The notes under the pieces are model-generated. The model worked only from the letters and a program-made list of their open reading frames with translations. It was not told where the DNA came from and ran no database searches. Of a DNA stretch of 32,874 nucleotides, positions 7,800-15,721 are shown one piece after another; positions within the stretch are counted from its first letter, which is position 1, and the number at the start of each line of letters is the position of its first letter. The stretch comes from an uncultured Saprospiraceae bacterium (lineage in GTDB: Bacteria; Bacteroidota; Bacteroidia; Chitinophagales; Saprospiraceae). The position numbers were made by a program, and so were the translations under genes. The DNA lies in the NCBI GenBank assembly GCA_938033975.1, contig CALHKJ010000198.1, forward strand, positions 1-32,874, given 5' to 3'.

Positions 7800-8777
7800 T
7801 TAACCAACTGCTACTCTTTTGAATTCGACTACATCTGCACCTTCACTAAATTCAGCGATTGCTGCTTGTACACTTTTGCTATCGTCCAGCGCATAATTCT
7901 GATTTAACAGGCAATGTTCCTTATCTAATAGTGTGTTATCTGCTACGAATCTCTCTAACTTTCCAGGAAGAATCTTATCCCAAATCTTCTCAGGCTTACC
8001 TTCAGCTTTCAATTCTTCTTTGATCTTATCTGCAGCAGCATTCATTACTTCTTCAGTAAGTTGAGTCTGACTGACATACTGCGGTACATTTAAGAGATGC
8101 TTACCAAGACGCTCTCTTTCCTCATTTTCAATTTTCACTTGGTTTTGATATGCTTCAGTCTCCTTAGCAATGTAATCAGCTTCAAACTGATTGTAATGCA
8201 AGATAGAAGGGCTCATTGCAGCAATGTGCATTGCCATTCCTTTGAAAAACTGATCTGCACCGTCTTTACCTCCGTCTTTGTAAGATACCAAGACACCGAT
8301 CTTAAAACCTGCGTGAATGTAGGAAGCGATATTCTCACCTTCTAAAGTTTCATAACTAGCAACTTCTATCTTCTCTCCGATTTTTCCAGTATAGTCTATC
8401 AATTTATCTGCAACTGTTGCGTCCTCTAAGGGAAGAGCAAGAAGTGCTTCTTTGTCTGCAGGAAAATTTTCTAAGGCTAAGTTAGCTATGCTTCTAACGA
8501 AGGTTTGGAAGTCCTCGTTTTTAGCTACGAAATCTGTTTCGCAACTAACACTAACTACTATTCCTTTCGTATTATCTCCATTAGTAGCAGCTATCACCAC
8601 TCCTTCATTCGCTTCTCTATCTGCTCTTTTAGCAGCCACTTTCTGGCCTTTCTTTCTAAGGTAATCTATTGCGCCTTCTATATCTCCACCAGATTCAGTA
8701 AGGGCTTTTTTGCAATCCATCATTCCAGCTCCAGTCTGATCTCTTAATGCTTTTACGTCTGATGCTTTAATGCTCAT
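7800..8777 (-). CDS. tsf: elongation factor Ts
   Basis: 325 residues. It is the GDP/GTP exchange factor for EF-Tu. The N-terminal UBA-like region contains 'LRDQTGAGMMDCKKAL', the family signature. The core has 'VSCETDFVAKNEDFQ', whose TDFV residues contact EF-Tu. The C-terminal half includes 'EKIWDKILPGKLERF' and 'YALDDSKSVQ'. The length is on the long side, like that of other Bacteroidota with an expanded dimerisation subdomain. It lies 31 bp behind rpsB in a ribosomal operon. Confidence 0.95.
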   Translation of the reverse strand: MSIKASDVKALRDQTGAGMMDCKKALTESGGDIEGAIDYLRKKGQKVAAKRADREANEGVVIAATNGDNTKGIVVSVSCETDFVAKNEDFQTFVRSIANLALENFPADKEALLALPLEDATVADKLIDYTGKIGEKIEVASYETLEGENIASYIHAGFKIGVLVSYKDGGKDGADQFFKGMAMHIAAMSPSILHYNQFEADYIAKETEAYQNQVKIENEERERLGKHLLNVPQYVSQTQLTEEVMNAAADKIKEELKAEGKPEKIWDKILPGKLERFVADNTLLDKEHCLLNQNYALDDSKSVQAAIAEFSEGADVVEFKRVAVG

Positions 8778-8808
8778 GTTTATGAATATTTAACTGTTAT
8801 TAATGTTG

Positions 8809-9510
8809 TTATTGTTTCTTCATGTTTTCTCTATCCTTCAATCCTTCTTTGATACAACCAGTCAAGTATTTTGTAATCATACCGATTGATTTTGCTGCAT
8901 CATCATTTGCAGGAATAGGATAATCGATTGTATTAGGGTTTGAGTTTGTATCAACCATAGCAAAAATCTTAATTCCTAATTTTTTTGCTTCAGCGATAGC
9001 GATGTGCTCATAGTGAGTATCAACAACAAAAATTGCGTTAGGCAATCTGTTGATGTTTGCGATACCACCCAATACTTTTTCAAGCTTGTTTCTTTCTCTA
9101 GTAAGAGTCAATCTTTCCTTCTTAGTGATACTAAGATTCGTGTCGCCCAACATTTTGTCAATGTTGTTCATCTTTTTGATTGATCTTTTGATAGTAGAAA
9201 AGTTGGTCATCATTCCTCCCAACCATCTTTCAGTTACATAAGGCATAGCTACACCTCTAGCTTCTGCAGAAACGATTTCTTTTGCTTGTTTTTTTGTAGC
9301 AACAAACATGATTTTCTTTCCTTGCTTAGCCATTTGCTTCATCACATCACCAGCTTCTACAAGCTTGTCTGATGTTCTGTTCAAATCGATGATGTGTATT
9401 CCTTTTCTTTCTTGGAAGATATAAGGTAACATCTTTGGATTCCATTTTCTTTTCAAATGTCCAAAGTGTACTCCTGCATCCAATAATTCGTTATATGTAG
9501 GTACGTTCAT
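8809..9510 (-). CDS. rpsB: 30S ribosomal protein S2
   Basis: 233 residues, a normal S2 length. Motifs: 'LLDAGVHFGHLKRKWNPKM' at the start, 'RKGIHIIDLNRT', 'MFVATKKQAKEIV', 'ERWLGGMMTNFSTI' and 'NPNTIDYPIPANDDAAKSI'. It sits on the head-platform side of the 30S subunit. It follows rpsI by 36 bp and is followed by tsf, the near-universal rpsB-tsf pairing. Confidence 0.96.
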   Translation of the reverse strand: MNVPTYNELLDAGVHFGHLKRKWNPKMLPYIFQERKGIHIIDLNRTSDKLVEAGDVMKQMAKQGKKIMFVATKKQAKEIVSAEARGVAMPYVTERWLGGMMTNFSTIKRSIKKMNNIDKMLGDTNLSITKKERLTLTRERNKLEKVLGGIANINRLPNAIFVVDTHYEHIAIAEAKKLGIKIFAMVDTNSNPNTIDYPIPANDDAAKSIGMITKYLTGCIKEGLKDRENMKKQ

Positions 9511-9546
9511 TTTCTAAATAATTTTTGAAATAATTGAATAAGGAGA

Positions 9547-9933
9547 TTAACGCTTTGAGAACTGGAAGCTCTTTCTTGCCTTTGGTTTACCAAATTTCTT
9601 TCTCTCCACTTTTCGCGCATCTCTTGTCAAATATTTTTTATCCTTAAGAGGTTTTCTATTGTCAGCATTTACTTTTACCAATGCTCTAGAAATTCCCAAT
9701 CTGATTGCTTCAGATTGTCCTTTGAATCCACCACCATTTACATTTACTTTCAAGTCGTATTTATTATCCAGCTCAAGAGTTGTAAAAGGATCTGTGATAT
9801 TGAATTGTATTGCTTCTTGCGGGAAGTATTCTTTAAAGTCTTTTCCATTAATTATGTACTTACCTGACCCTTCAGTAAGATATACTCTTGCAACAGAAGC
9901 TTTTCTTCTTCCTATTGTATTAATTACTTCCAT
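9547..9933 (-). CDS. rpsI: 30S ribosomal protein S9
   Basis: 128 residues, the full family length. Motifs: 'TIGRRKASVARVYLTEGSG', 'VNVNGGGFKGQSEAIRLGIS' and the basic tail 'GKPKARKSFQFSKR', whose last Arg reaches the P-site tRNA. Its ATG starts one base after the rplM stop, so the two genes are translationally close-coupled, as usual for L13-S9. Confidence 0.96.
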   Translation of the reverse strand: MEVINTIGRRKASVARVYLTEGSGKYIINGKDFKEYFPQEAIQFNITDPFTTLELDNKYDLKVNVNGGGFKGQSEAIRLGISRALVKVNADNRKPLKDKKYLTRDARKVERKKFGKPKARKSFQFSKR

Positions 9934-9934
9934 G

Positions 9935-10378
9935 TTATAGTTTTAACTCTTTAGGATTTTGAGCTGCATGTGGGTGCTCGTTACCTGTATAAATAAATAG
10001 TTTCTTAATCTGTGCTCTTCCAAGCTTTGACTTAGGGATCATTCCTCTAACTGCTTTTTCTACAATATCAGTTGGTTTTTTAGCCAACATCTCCTCAGCA
10101 GTTCTTTTCTTCTGACCTCCTGTGTAACCAGAATATCTTTGGTAAACTTTGTCTTTCATTTTGTTGCCTGTAAATCTTACCTTATCAGCGTTCAAAACGA
10201 TTACATAATCACCTGTATCGATATTCGGTGTATATGATGGTTTGTGCTTACCTCTCAATACCATAGCAATCTTGCTGCACATACGTCCAACAACTTGCCC
10301 TTCAGCATCGATTACGTGCCAGTCTCTTTTGATCTCAGAAGGCTTGGCTGTAAGCGTTTTATAACTTAATGTTTTCAC
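9935..10378 (-). CDS. rplM: 50S ribosomal protein L13
   Basis: 147 residues when started at GTG 10376-10378: 'VKTLSYKTLTAKPSEIKRDW', 'VIDAEGQVVGRMCSKIA', 'LRGKHKPSYTPNIDTGDYV', ending 'HPHAAQNPKELKL'. L13 is an early-assembly 50S protein. A longer frame exists to 10432. Its extra 18 residues (starting MPSAQEKRC) match nothing in L13, and that start would lie within the promoter region, just downstream of the -7 box, so I chose GTG. It is the first gene of the rplM-rpsI-rpsB-tsf operon. Confidence 0.93.
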   Translation of the reverse strand: MKTLSYKTLTAKPSEIKRDWHVIDAEGQVVGRMCSKIAMVLRGKHKPSYTPNIDTGDYVIVLNADKVRFTGNKMKDKVYQRYSGYTGGQKKRTAEEMLAKKPTDIVEKAVRGMIPKSKLGRAQIKKLFIYTGNEHPHAAQNPKELKL

Positions 10379-10424
10379 GAAAAAAAATTTATTTAGTGGA
10401 TTAAAACACCGCTTTTCTTGAGCG
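10379..10424 (-). ncRNA. candidate rplM leader with 5' hairpin
   Basis: The roughly 45-nt untranslated leader of rplM begins with a hairpin, CCGCT-caagaaa-AGCGG (about 10409-10425 on the minus strand), followed by an AT-rich stretch up to the GTG. A short leader hairpin before the first gene of an L13-S9 operon is compatible with feedback by L13. That is an inference from position only. Confidence 0.35.
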
Positions 10425-10429
10425 GATGG

Positions 10430-10460
10430 CAAAAGTATGTTTTCTGACCTTGATAGGCAA
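10430..10460 (-). promoter_or_regulatory. promoter of the rplM operon
   Basis: A consensus Bacteroidota -7 box TACTTTTG (TAnnTTTG) lies at 10437-10430 on the minus strand. A TTG -33 element lies 20 nt upstream (10460-10458). The predicted transcript start is near 10425, giving a leader of roughly 45 nt before the GTG start of rplM. Confidence 0.7.
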
Positions 10461-10591
10461 GCTTTTTCAGCTAATATTTCAAAAGAGTACGTATAACTCC
10501 TTGATTATCAGTGTTTATTTCGCATAATTTCTGAAGAAACAATGGTTTGGAAGCTAAATTTGAGGTGAATTTAGAGCTAGTTTGGATCCAT

Positions 10592-11035
10592 TTAGTGCTG
10601 CATACTCCACTCATAGGTGGTTCCTCCACCCAAGAAGCAATGACAAGAAAATCCTTCTAAAGAATTATCAATTGGGTTATAGTCAACATATCTGATTAGG
10701 TGAGGAGTATTGGGATGATTTGCATAATACCTGATAATACCTTCAGTTGATTGAAAACTGAAGCTAACTTCATCTGTTATTTCTGGATTATCAAGAACAA
10801 TTGAAAATGTTGAATCAGCTACACTTTCTATGATGAATTGAGCTGAATGAGTACTAACATTAGAATCCTGTCCATCTTGATAACTAGTTCTGGTGACCAT
10901 AATTTCATGGGTACCTATTGCATCAAACATGCTTTCAGCTTCTTCTATTACTTCAGGTTCTTGCTCCACCAATGGTTCTTCCATGGGAGTACAAGACAAA
11001 GTGAAAAGAAAAAGTATGAAAACAAAATTTCGCAT
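10592..11035 (-). CDS. hypothetical lipoprotein
   Basis: 147 residues. A short lipoprotein signal (MRNFVFILFLFTLSC) places the lipidated Cys at 15. An acidic stretch follows (PLVEQEPEVIEEAES), then a beta-rich region about 38-147 with no family I recognise, containing 'FSCHCFLGGGTTYEWSM' near the end. The acidic stretch behind the Cys resembles Bacteroidota lipoprotein export signals to the cell surface, but that is weak evidence. It starts 14 bp behind the TPR gene and is probably co-transcribed with it. Confidence 0.65.
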   Translation of the reverse strand: MRNFVFILFLFTLSCTPMEEPLVEQEPEVIEEAESMFDAIGTHEIMVTRTSYQDGQDSNVSTHSAQFIIESVADSTFSIVLDNPEITDEVSFSFQSTEGIIRYYANHPNTPHLIRYVDYNPIDNSLEGFSCHCFLGGGTTYEWSMQH

Positions 11036-11049
11036 ATTCTAATTTATTA

Positions 11050-12168
11050 CTAATTGCAGTAAGAAGCAACATACTGAAAGGCCTTATCAAAGCCTAGTTC
11101 TGCAGAAGCCCTAACATCTGCACAAGCTCTATCATTTTGACCCAGCTTAGCGTAGGCATTCGATCGATTGAAAAGTGCTTCTGCATGTTTTGGATTCTTC
11201 GCAATAAGGGCGTCAAGACTTTTCAAAGTTTCACCATATGAGCTTGCATTAAAATGACAGATGCCAGCATTTAAAAAATGACTTTCAACATCTGGTTCCG
11301 CCTTACTAAGAGAGGTAAAGGCATTTGCAGCAGCTGGATAATCTTTGGTCTTGATTCCAATATTTGCGACATTTTTTAAAGAGGCGACATGCATTGGATC
11401 TATTTGTAGGGCAGCTCGGTAATCACTTAAGGCTGCCTCGGTATTTTCCAACTTGGAGTAATTAAGGGCTCTGTTATAATATCCTTCTATCGATGGCTCT
11501 GCATCTACATAAACATTAAAATCATTAATTGCCTTTTCATACTTTTCCAACTTACTGAATGACATCGCTCTATAGTACAAAGCTTTAGGGTATTCGGCAT
11601 TCAAATCATATGCTAATGTGAATGAGTTTGCTGCATCGATATACTTCTTTAACTTGTAGTAGCATACTCCAGCATTATAATGTGTTTTGGAGTTTTCTGG
11701 ATCCAATTTTGCCGCTTCGGCAAAATCCTGGATGGCTTTATCCAGATTTTCATCCAACATCTGAATGTAACCTCTATAGTAATATGCATCATATATTTCC
11801 GAGTCATACTTGATGGCGCGAGAAAAATCCACAAGGGCATCCTTATAATTTTTCTTCTTCATCTTAACATAACCTAAATAATAGTGAGCTTTTGCATACT
11901 CAGGTGTGATAGTTACCGTCTTGCTGAAGTCAGCTGCGGCAGCATCATAATTTTTTAATCTCAGACTCGCAGTCCCTCTATTATAATAAGCTTTATCATA
12001 GTTTGGATCAGCTTTTATTGCATTCCCATAATCGATAATTGCTCCTTCATAATCCTTTTGCTTTATCTTTTCTACTGCAGCGTTGTATGCTTTTATGCAA
12101 TCAGCATTCTGAGCATATACTATTGGCATAGAAATCAATAAAATCAGGGATAATTGTAATAACTTCAT
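11050..12168 (-). CDS. exported TPR-repeat protein
   Basis: 372 residues from ATG 12166-12168. Signal peptide MKLLQLSLILLISMPIVYA, then about ten tetratricopeptide repeats across the rest, for example 'YDKAYYNRGTASLRLKNYDA' and 'AEALFNRSNAYAKLGQNDRA'. The TPR scaffold binds other proteins in the periplasm; the partner is unknown. A longer frame begins at TTG 12189. That codon overlaps the promoter's -7 box and would lie upstream of the transcript start, so the ATG is the real start. No other domain is visible. Confidence 0.82.
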   Translation of the reverse strand: MKLLQLSLILLISMPIVYAQNADCIKAYNAAVEKIKQKDYEGAIIDYGNAIKADPNYDKAYYNRGTASLRLKNYDAAAADFSKTVTITPEYAKAHYYLGYVKMKKKNYKDALVDFSRAIKYDSEIYDAYYYRGYIQMLDENLDKAIQDFAEAAKLDPENSKTHYNAGVCYYKLKKYIDAANSFTLAYDLNAEYPKALYYRAMSFSKLEKYEKAINDFNVYVDAEPSIEGYYNRALNYSKLENTEAALSDYRAALQIDPMHVASLKNVANIGIKTKDYPAAANAFTSLSKAEPDVESHFLNAGICHFNASSYGETLKSLDALIAKNPKHAEALFNRSNAYAKLGQNDRACADVRASAELGFDKAFQYVASYCN

Positions 12169-12186
12169 GGACGAATTTTTTAATTG

Positions 12187-12194
12187 CAAATATA
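12187..12194 (-). promoter_or_regulatory. -7 box for the TPR gene
   Basis: TATATTTG matches TAnnTTTG on the minus strand. The predicted transcript start near 12181 leaves a leader of about 12 nt before ATG 12168 and excludes the longer TTG start at 12189. No good -33 TTG is seen at the normal spacing. Confidence 0.55.
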
Positions 12195-12243
12195 CTCTTT
12201 AACGCTAGTCAACCATTAATAGGTATGCTTGTTAATGAATTTA

Positions 12244-12251
12244 TACTTTTG
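12244..12251 (+). promoter_or_regulatory. -7 box for the fni cluster
   Basis: TACTTTTG matches TAnnTTTG on the plus strand, 50 bp away from the divergent TPR -7 box. It would start the fni transcript near 12257, about 35 nt before the TTG start. No clear -33 element is seen. Confidence 0.5.
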
Positions 12252-12292
12252 CATGTAAACTTTAACCGATCGAAAAGAAATTAGATACAAAC

Positions 12293-13300
12293 TTGGACCC
12301 CACAGCTTCCTCGAGGAAGTTGGACCATATTAAGCTTGCCTTTGAGTCTTCTATAGAAAAATCAAAAATTGATAGACGCTTTAGGTATGAGCCATTCTTA
12401 TCTCCCCTTCCGGCAAATGTCAATGGTTGTCCTAGAATATTCGGTTCAAAGGAGATGAAGTATCCAATTTGGGTGTCTAGCATGACAGGTGGAACAGCTT
12501 TGGCCAATAAGATAAATAAAAGCCTGGCCGCAATGTGTGGTAAGTATGGTCTTGGAATGGGTCTTGGGTCTTGTAGACAACTTTTACACAGTGATGAATA
12601 TCTTCAAGATTTTATGGTTCGAGATTTGATGCCTGGGCAACCTTTGTTTGCTAATCTTGGTATAGCACAAGTGGATGAGTTGATAGCAGAAGATGCCTTA
12701 GACAAAATTGATAAGCTCCTGAGTAAACTTTCTGCTGACGGATTGATTATACATGTCAATCCTTTGCAAGAGTGGCTACAACCAGAAGGAGATAAAATTC
12801 ACAAAGCTCCTATTGATACGATAAAAACACTTTTACATAAAGTAGACTACCCCATCATTGTCAAAGAAGTAGGTCAGGGATTTGGCAAAGAAAGCATGGA
12901 AGCATTGCTCAGTCTCCCACTTGAAGCTGTAGATTTTGCATCAAATGGTGGGACTAATTTTTCAAAAATAGAATTGTTTAGATCTGACCCTATCAAGCAA
13001 GAAGTGTATGAGCAAATTTCAAATTTGGGACATGATGCTTATACTATGTTAGAATGGAGTAATGACTTGATTGAAAGTGGATCCAAAGTAAAGGCAAAAC
13101 AGCTAATTATTTCAGGAGGAATTAAGAACTTTCTTGATGGCTATTACTTTGTAGAATCTTCAAAACTTCAAGCAACTTATGGGATGGCTTCAGGATTTTT
13201 AAAATATGCACTTGAAAGTGATGAAGAATTAGATCAATTTGTGCAACTTCAACTTGAAGGCTACGATATGGCTCAGGCTATGTTGAGAATAAATCAATAA
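12293..13300 (+). CDS. fni: type 2 isopentenyl-diphosphate delta-isomerase
   Basis: 335 residues. FMN-dependent enzyme that interconverts IPP and DMAPP. Motifs: 'SSRKLDHIKLAF' at the N-terminus, 'VSSMTGG' (61-67), 'GLGMGLGSCRQLL', 'NLGIAQ', 'HVNPLQEWLQPEGD' (154-167, with the Gln and metal-binding Glu of the family), 'IVKEVGQGF' (K191), 'SNGGTNFS' (217-224, FMN phosphate) and 'IISGGIKNFLDG'. The start is TTG. Upstream in frame there is only an ATC at 12269 before a stop at 12263. The stop overlaps the ATG of the HMG-CoA reductase gene (TAATG), so the two are coupled in a mevalonate-pathway cluster. Confidence 0.9.
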   Translation: MDPTASSRKLDHIKLAFESSIEKSKIDRRFRYEPFLSPLPANVNGCPRIFGSKEMKYPIWVSSMTGGTALANKINKSLAAMCGKYGLGMGLGSCRQLLHSDEYLQDFMVRDLMPGQPLFANLGIAQVDELIAEDALDKIDKLLSKLSADGLIIHVNPLQEWLQPEGDKIHKAPIDTIKTLLHKVDYPIIVKEVGQGFGKESMEALLSLPLEAVDFASNGGTNFSKIELFRSDPIKQEVYEQISNLGHDAYTMLEWSNDLIESGSKVKAKQLIISGGIKNFLDGYYFVESSKLQATYGMASGFLKYALESDEELDQFVQLQLEGYDMAQAMLRINQ

Positions 13301-14637
13301 TGAAAGACGACAATCAAAAGAAAATAAGCGGATTCTCTTCTATGAGGAAGAGAGACAAGATAAAGTGGATTGCAAAGAATTTCTTTAAAGATCCAGAGGT
13401 TGTAATCAAGGAACTATCTAGTTACTGGCATAGTAATGATGAACAACAAAAAATATTGGATGGCTTTAGTGAAAATACTATCAGTAATTTTCCAATGCCT
13501 TTTGGAGTAGCTCCAAACTTTCTGATTGATGGAAAGACCTATTGTGTCCCGATGGTAATAGAAGAGAGTTCTGTTGTAGCAGCAGCTTCTGCTGCTGCAA
13601 AGTTCTGGATGGAACGTGGAGGTTTTAAAACAGAAATTGTAGACACAAAAAAACTTGGTCAAGTACATTTCTTCTGGTACGGGGATAGGCAGGATCTTTT
13701 TGAAAATTTCGTGAATGCGAAAATCAAATTGATGGAAGACACCAATGAGATTGCTTCCAACATGAAAAAGAGAGGTGGTGGAATTTTAAACTTAGAGTTA
13801 TTAGACTTTACTGAAAAGAAAAACAACTACTACCAAATTAAAGCATCCTTCGAAACATGTGATTCGATGGGAGCAAACTTCATTAATACTTGCTTAGAAC
13901 AGTTTGCTAAATCCTTAAGTAGTTTCTATCAAGAATTGACAGGTCAAGATGATTGTATAGAAATCATCATGAGTATTCTTTCTAATTATACACCTGAATG
14001 CTTAGTCAAAGCTTGGGTTGAGTGTCCAATTGAAGAATTGGGTGATTTTAAAAATGGAATGACGGCAGAGATATTTGCCAGAAGGTTCAACGATGCAATC
14101 GAAATTGCAGAAATTGATACTTATAGAGCTACGACTCATAATAAAGGTATCTATAATGGTATTGATGCTGTAATAATAGCAACAGGCAATGATTTTAGAG
14201 CCATAGAATCTTGTGGGCATACTTATGCAGCTGAAGGAAGCTATTCTAGCCTATCCCATTGCAGCATTGAAGATGGAATATTTAAATTTTGGCTGGAGGT
14301 TCCTATGGCTATAGGAACTGTAGGAGGTCTCACAAGTCTTCATCCAATAGCAAAAAGAAGTCTAGAGTTATTGGAGAACCCGACCGCAAAAGAACTTATG
14401 AGCATAGTAGCATCCACAGGTTTGGCTCAAAACTTTGGAGCTATTAGGTCATTGATTACCACAGGCATCCAGCAGGGTCATATGAAGATGCATCTTCAAA
14501 ATATACTAAGACACCTTGAAGCCTCCGAAGAAGAATATGAAAAAGCAAATTTGTATTTTAAAGATAGAGTAGTATCTTTCGGCTCCGTTAGGAATTTCCT
14601 CAAACTAAACCGACAAACGATCTCCCAAACCGATTAA
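13300..14637 (+). CDS. hydroxymethylglutaryl-CoA reductase, class II type
   Basis: 445 residues. Reduces HMG-CoA to mevalonate. Class II (bacterial) signatures: 'FPMPFGVAPNFLIDGK', 'VIEESSVVAAASAAAKFW' (catalytic Glu near 88-89), 'DSMGANFINT', 'THNKGIYNG' (catalytic Lys 282), 'GNDFRAIESCGHTYA' (Asp 298) and 'QQGHMKMHLQNI' (His 398). All four catalytic residues are present. Placement between fni and a GHMP kinase indicates a biosynthetic role in the mevalonate route, not degradation. Cofactor preference cannot be told by eye. Confidence 0.9.
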   Translation: MKDDNQKKISGFSSMRKRDKIKWIAKNFFKDPEVVIKELSSYWHSNDEQQKILDGFSENTISNFPMPFGVAPNFLIDGKTYCVPMVIEESSVVAAASAAAKFWMERGGFKTEIVDTKKLGQVHFFWYGDRQDLFENFVNAKIKLMEDTNEIASNMKKRGGGILNLELLDFTEKKNNYYQIKASFETCDSMGANFINTCLEQFAKSLSSFYQELTGQDDCIEIIMSILSNYTPECLVKAWVECPIEELGDFKNGMTAEIFARRFNDAIEIAEIDTYRATTHNKGIYNGIDAVIIATGNDFRAIESCGHTYAAEGSYSSLSHCSIEDGIFKFWLEVPMAIGTVGGLTSLHPIAKRSLELLENPTAKELMSIVASTGLAQNFGAIRSLITTGIQQGHMKMHLQNILRHLEASEEEYEKANLYFKDRVVSFGSVRNFLKLNRQTISQTD

Positions 14638-14693
14638 TAGGGACGAATTATTGAATTCTTATGTGAATTCAGAACAGAAAACAAAACTGAGTT

Positions 14694-15635
14694 ATCGCTA
14701 CAGAACATTTTGGACGAGGAAAATTGCTACTCACTGGAGAGTATGCCGTACTAGATGGTGCTAAATCTTTAGCGCTCCCCTCCAAACTCGGCCAAAAATT
14801 AATAATTACCAATCAAAGAAGCTCAGATTTAAGTTGGAAAAGCTTTGATACCAAAGATAATTGCTGGTTTGAAGCAAAAATATCGTTTTACGACTTCTCA
14901 GTACTAAAAACCACAAACGACAAGCAAGCTGCCTATCTCACCAAGTTATTCAAGGGTGCAGTCAGGCTAAATTCAGATTTTCTTTCCAAATGGAGTGGCT
15001 TTAAGGTTCAAACAAAATTGCAATTCCCTCTTACATGGGGTTTGGGTTCTAGCTCTACTCTTACACATCTTGTGGCAAAATGGGCTGATGTGAATCCATT
15101 GTTATTACATTTTGAGGTTTCAAATGGATCAGGTTATGATGTTGCAGCAGCTGGAGTTGATCTCCCTATTACCTATCAATTGGTTGATGACCAGATCAGC
15201 TTTTCAGAAATAGATATTGATTGGCCATTTGCTGATAATTTGTACTTTGTCCATCTCAACAGAAAGCAAAACTCTGATGCAGGTATCAAGTACTATCTAA
15301 AAAATGGAAAGAATAGAAAGCAACTTGCTAAAGATCTTAGTTCAATAACTGAAGAAATCATTGATTGCAGCTCTCTAAGTTCCTTTGAGAAATTGTTATT
15401 AGCACATGAAGAAATGGTTTCAAAAAGCTTAACGCTATCTCCAATGGGCAAGGAATTTTTCTCTGATTACTGGGGAGCTATCAAATCATTAGGAGCATGG
15501 GGAGGAGACTTTGTTATTGCGACAAGTAATAGAGGTCCAGCAGAAACAAGAGCCTATTTCAAGAAAAAAGGCTACAATACCTTCCTACATTTTTCAGAAC
15601 TATTCGATTTTCAGGAAATACCATCAAAAGTTTAG
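14694..15635 (+). CDS. GYDIA-family GHMP kinase
   Basis: A small-molecule kinase of the GHMP fold in an isoprenoid cluster, so probably acting on mevalonate or a derivative. Features: first strand 'GRGKLLLTGEYAVLDGA', phosphate loop 'LTWGLGSSSTLTHLVA', the family-naming 'GSGYDVAAAG', and a C-terminal 'LGAWGGDFVIAT'. The only canonical start is TTG 14724, inside the conserved 'GKLLLTGEY' strand; starting there gives 303 residues and removes part of the fold. The frame is open up to a TGA at 14664, with no ATG, GTG or TTG. ATC 14694, yielding 313 residues, is the best-placed near-cognate start. I give that boundary with caution; the 3' end is certain. Confidence 0.78.
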   Translation: MATEHFGRGKLLLTGEYAVLDGAKSLALPSKLGQKLIITNQRSSDLSWKSFDTKDNCWFEAKISFYDFSVLKTTNDKQAAYLTKLFKGAVRLNSDFLSKWSGFKVQTKLQFPLTWGLGSSSTLTHLVAKWADVNPLLLHFEVSNGSGYDVAAAGVDLPITYQLVDDQISFSEIDIDWPFADNLYFVHLNRKQNSDAGIKYYLKNGKNRKQLAKDLSSITEEIIDCSSLSSFEKLLLAHEEMVSKSLTLSPMGKEFFSDYWGAIKSLGAWGGDFVIATSNRGPAETRAYFKKKGYNTFLHFSELFDFQEIPSKV

Positions 15636-15709
15636 CATTTCTGCTTGATTTTAGCCCACTTGTATTACAAATTATTATAATATATTATTCCTCATAGCTA
15701 CTTAAGTAT

Positions 15710-15717
15710 TAACTTTG
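15710..15717 (+). promoter_or_regulatory. -7 box of cysS
   Basis: TAACTTTG matches TAnnTTTG and ends only 4 bases before the cysS ATG at 15722. Transcription would start at or beside the ATG, predicting a leaderless or nearly leaderless mRNA. No TTG -33 element is seen at the usual spacing. Confidence 0.5.
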
Positions 15718-15721
15718 CGGC

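Noticed and set aside
10379..10432. Longer L13 start giving 18 extra residues
   Set aside because: The extra residues do not match L13 and the codon lies just behind the -7 box, at or before the likely transcript start.
12169..12189. Longer TTG start for the TPR protein
   Set aside because: The TTG is part of the -7 box; the ATG at 12168 begins a good signal peptide.
14655..14674. GAATTC-N6-GAATTC inverted repeat between HMG-CoA reductase and the GYDIA kinase
   Set aside because: Only a 6-bp stem without a T-run; probably chance, and it lies partly in the possible upstream extension of the kinase.
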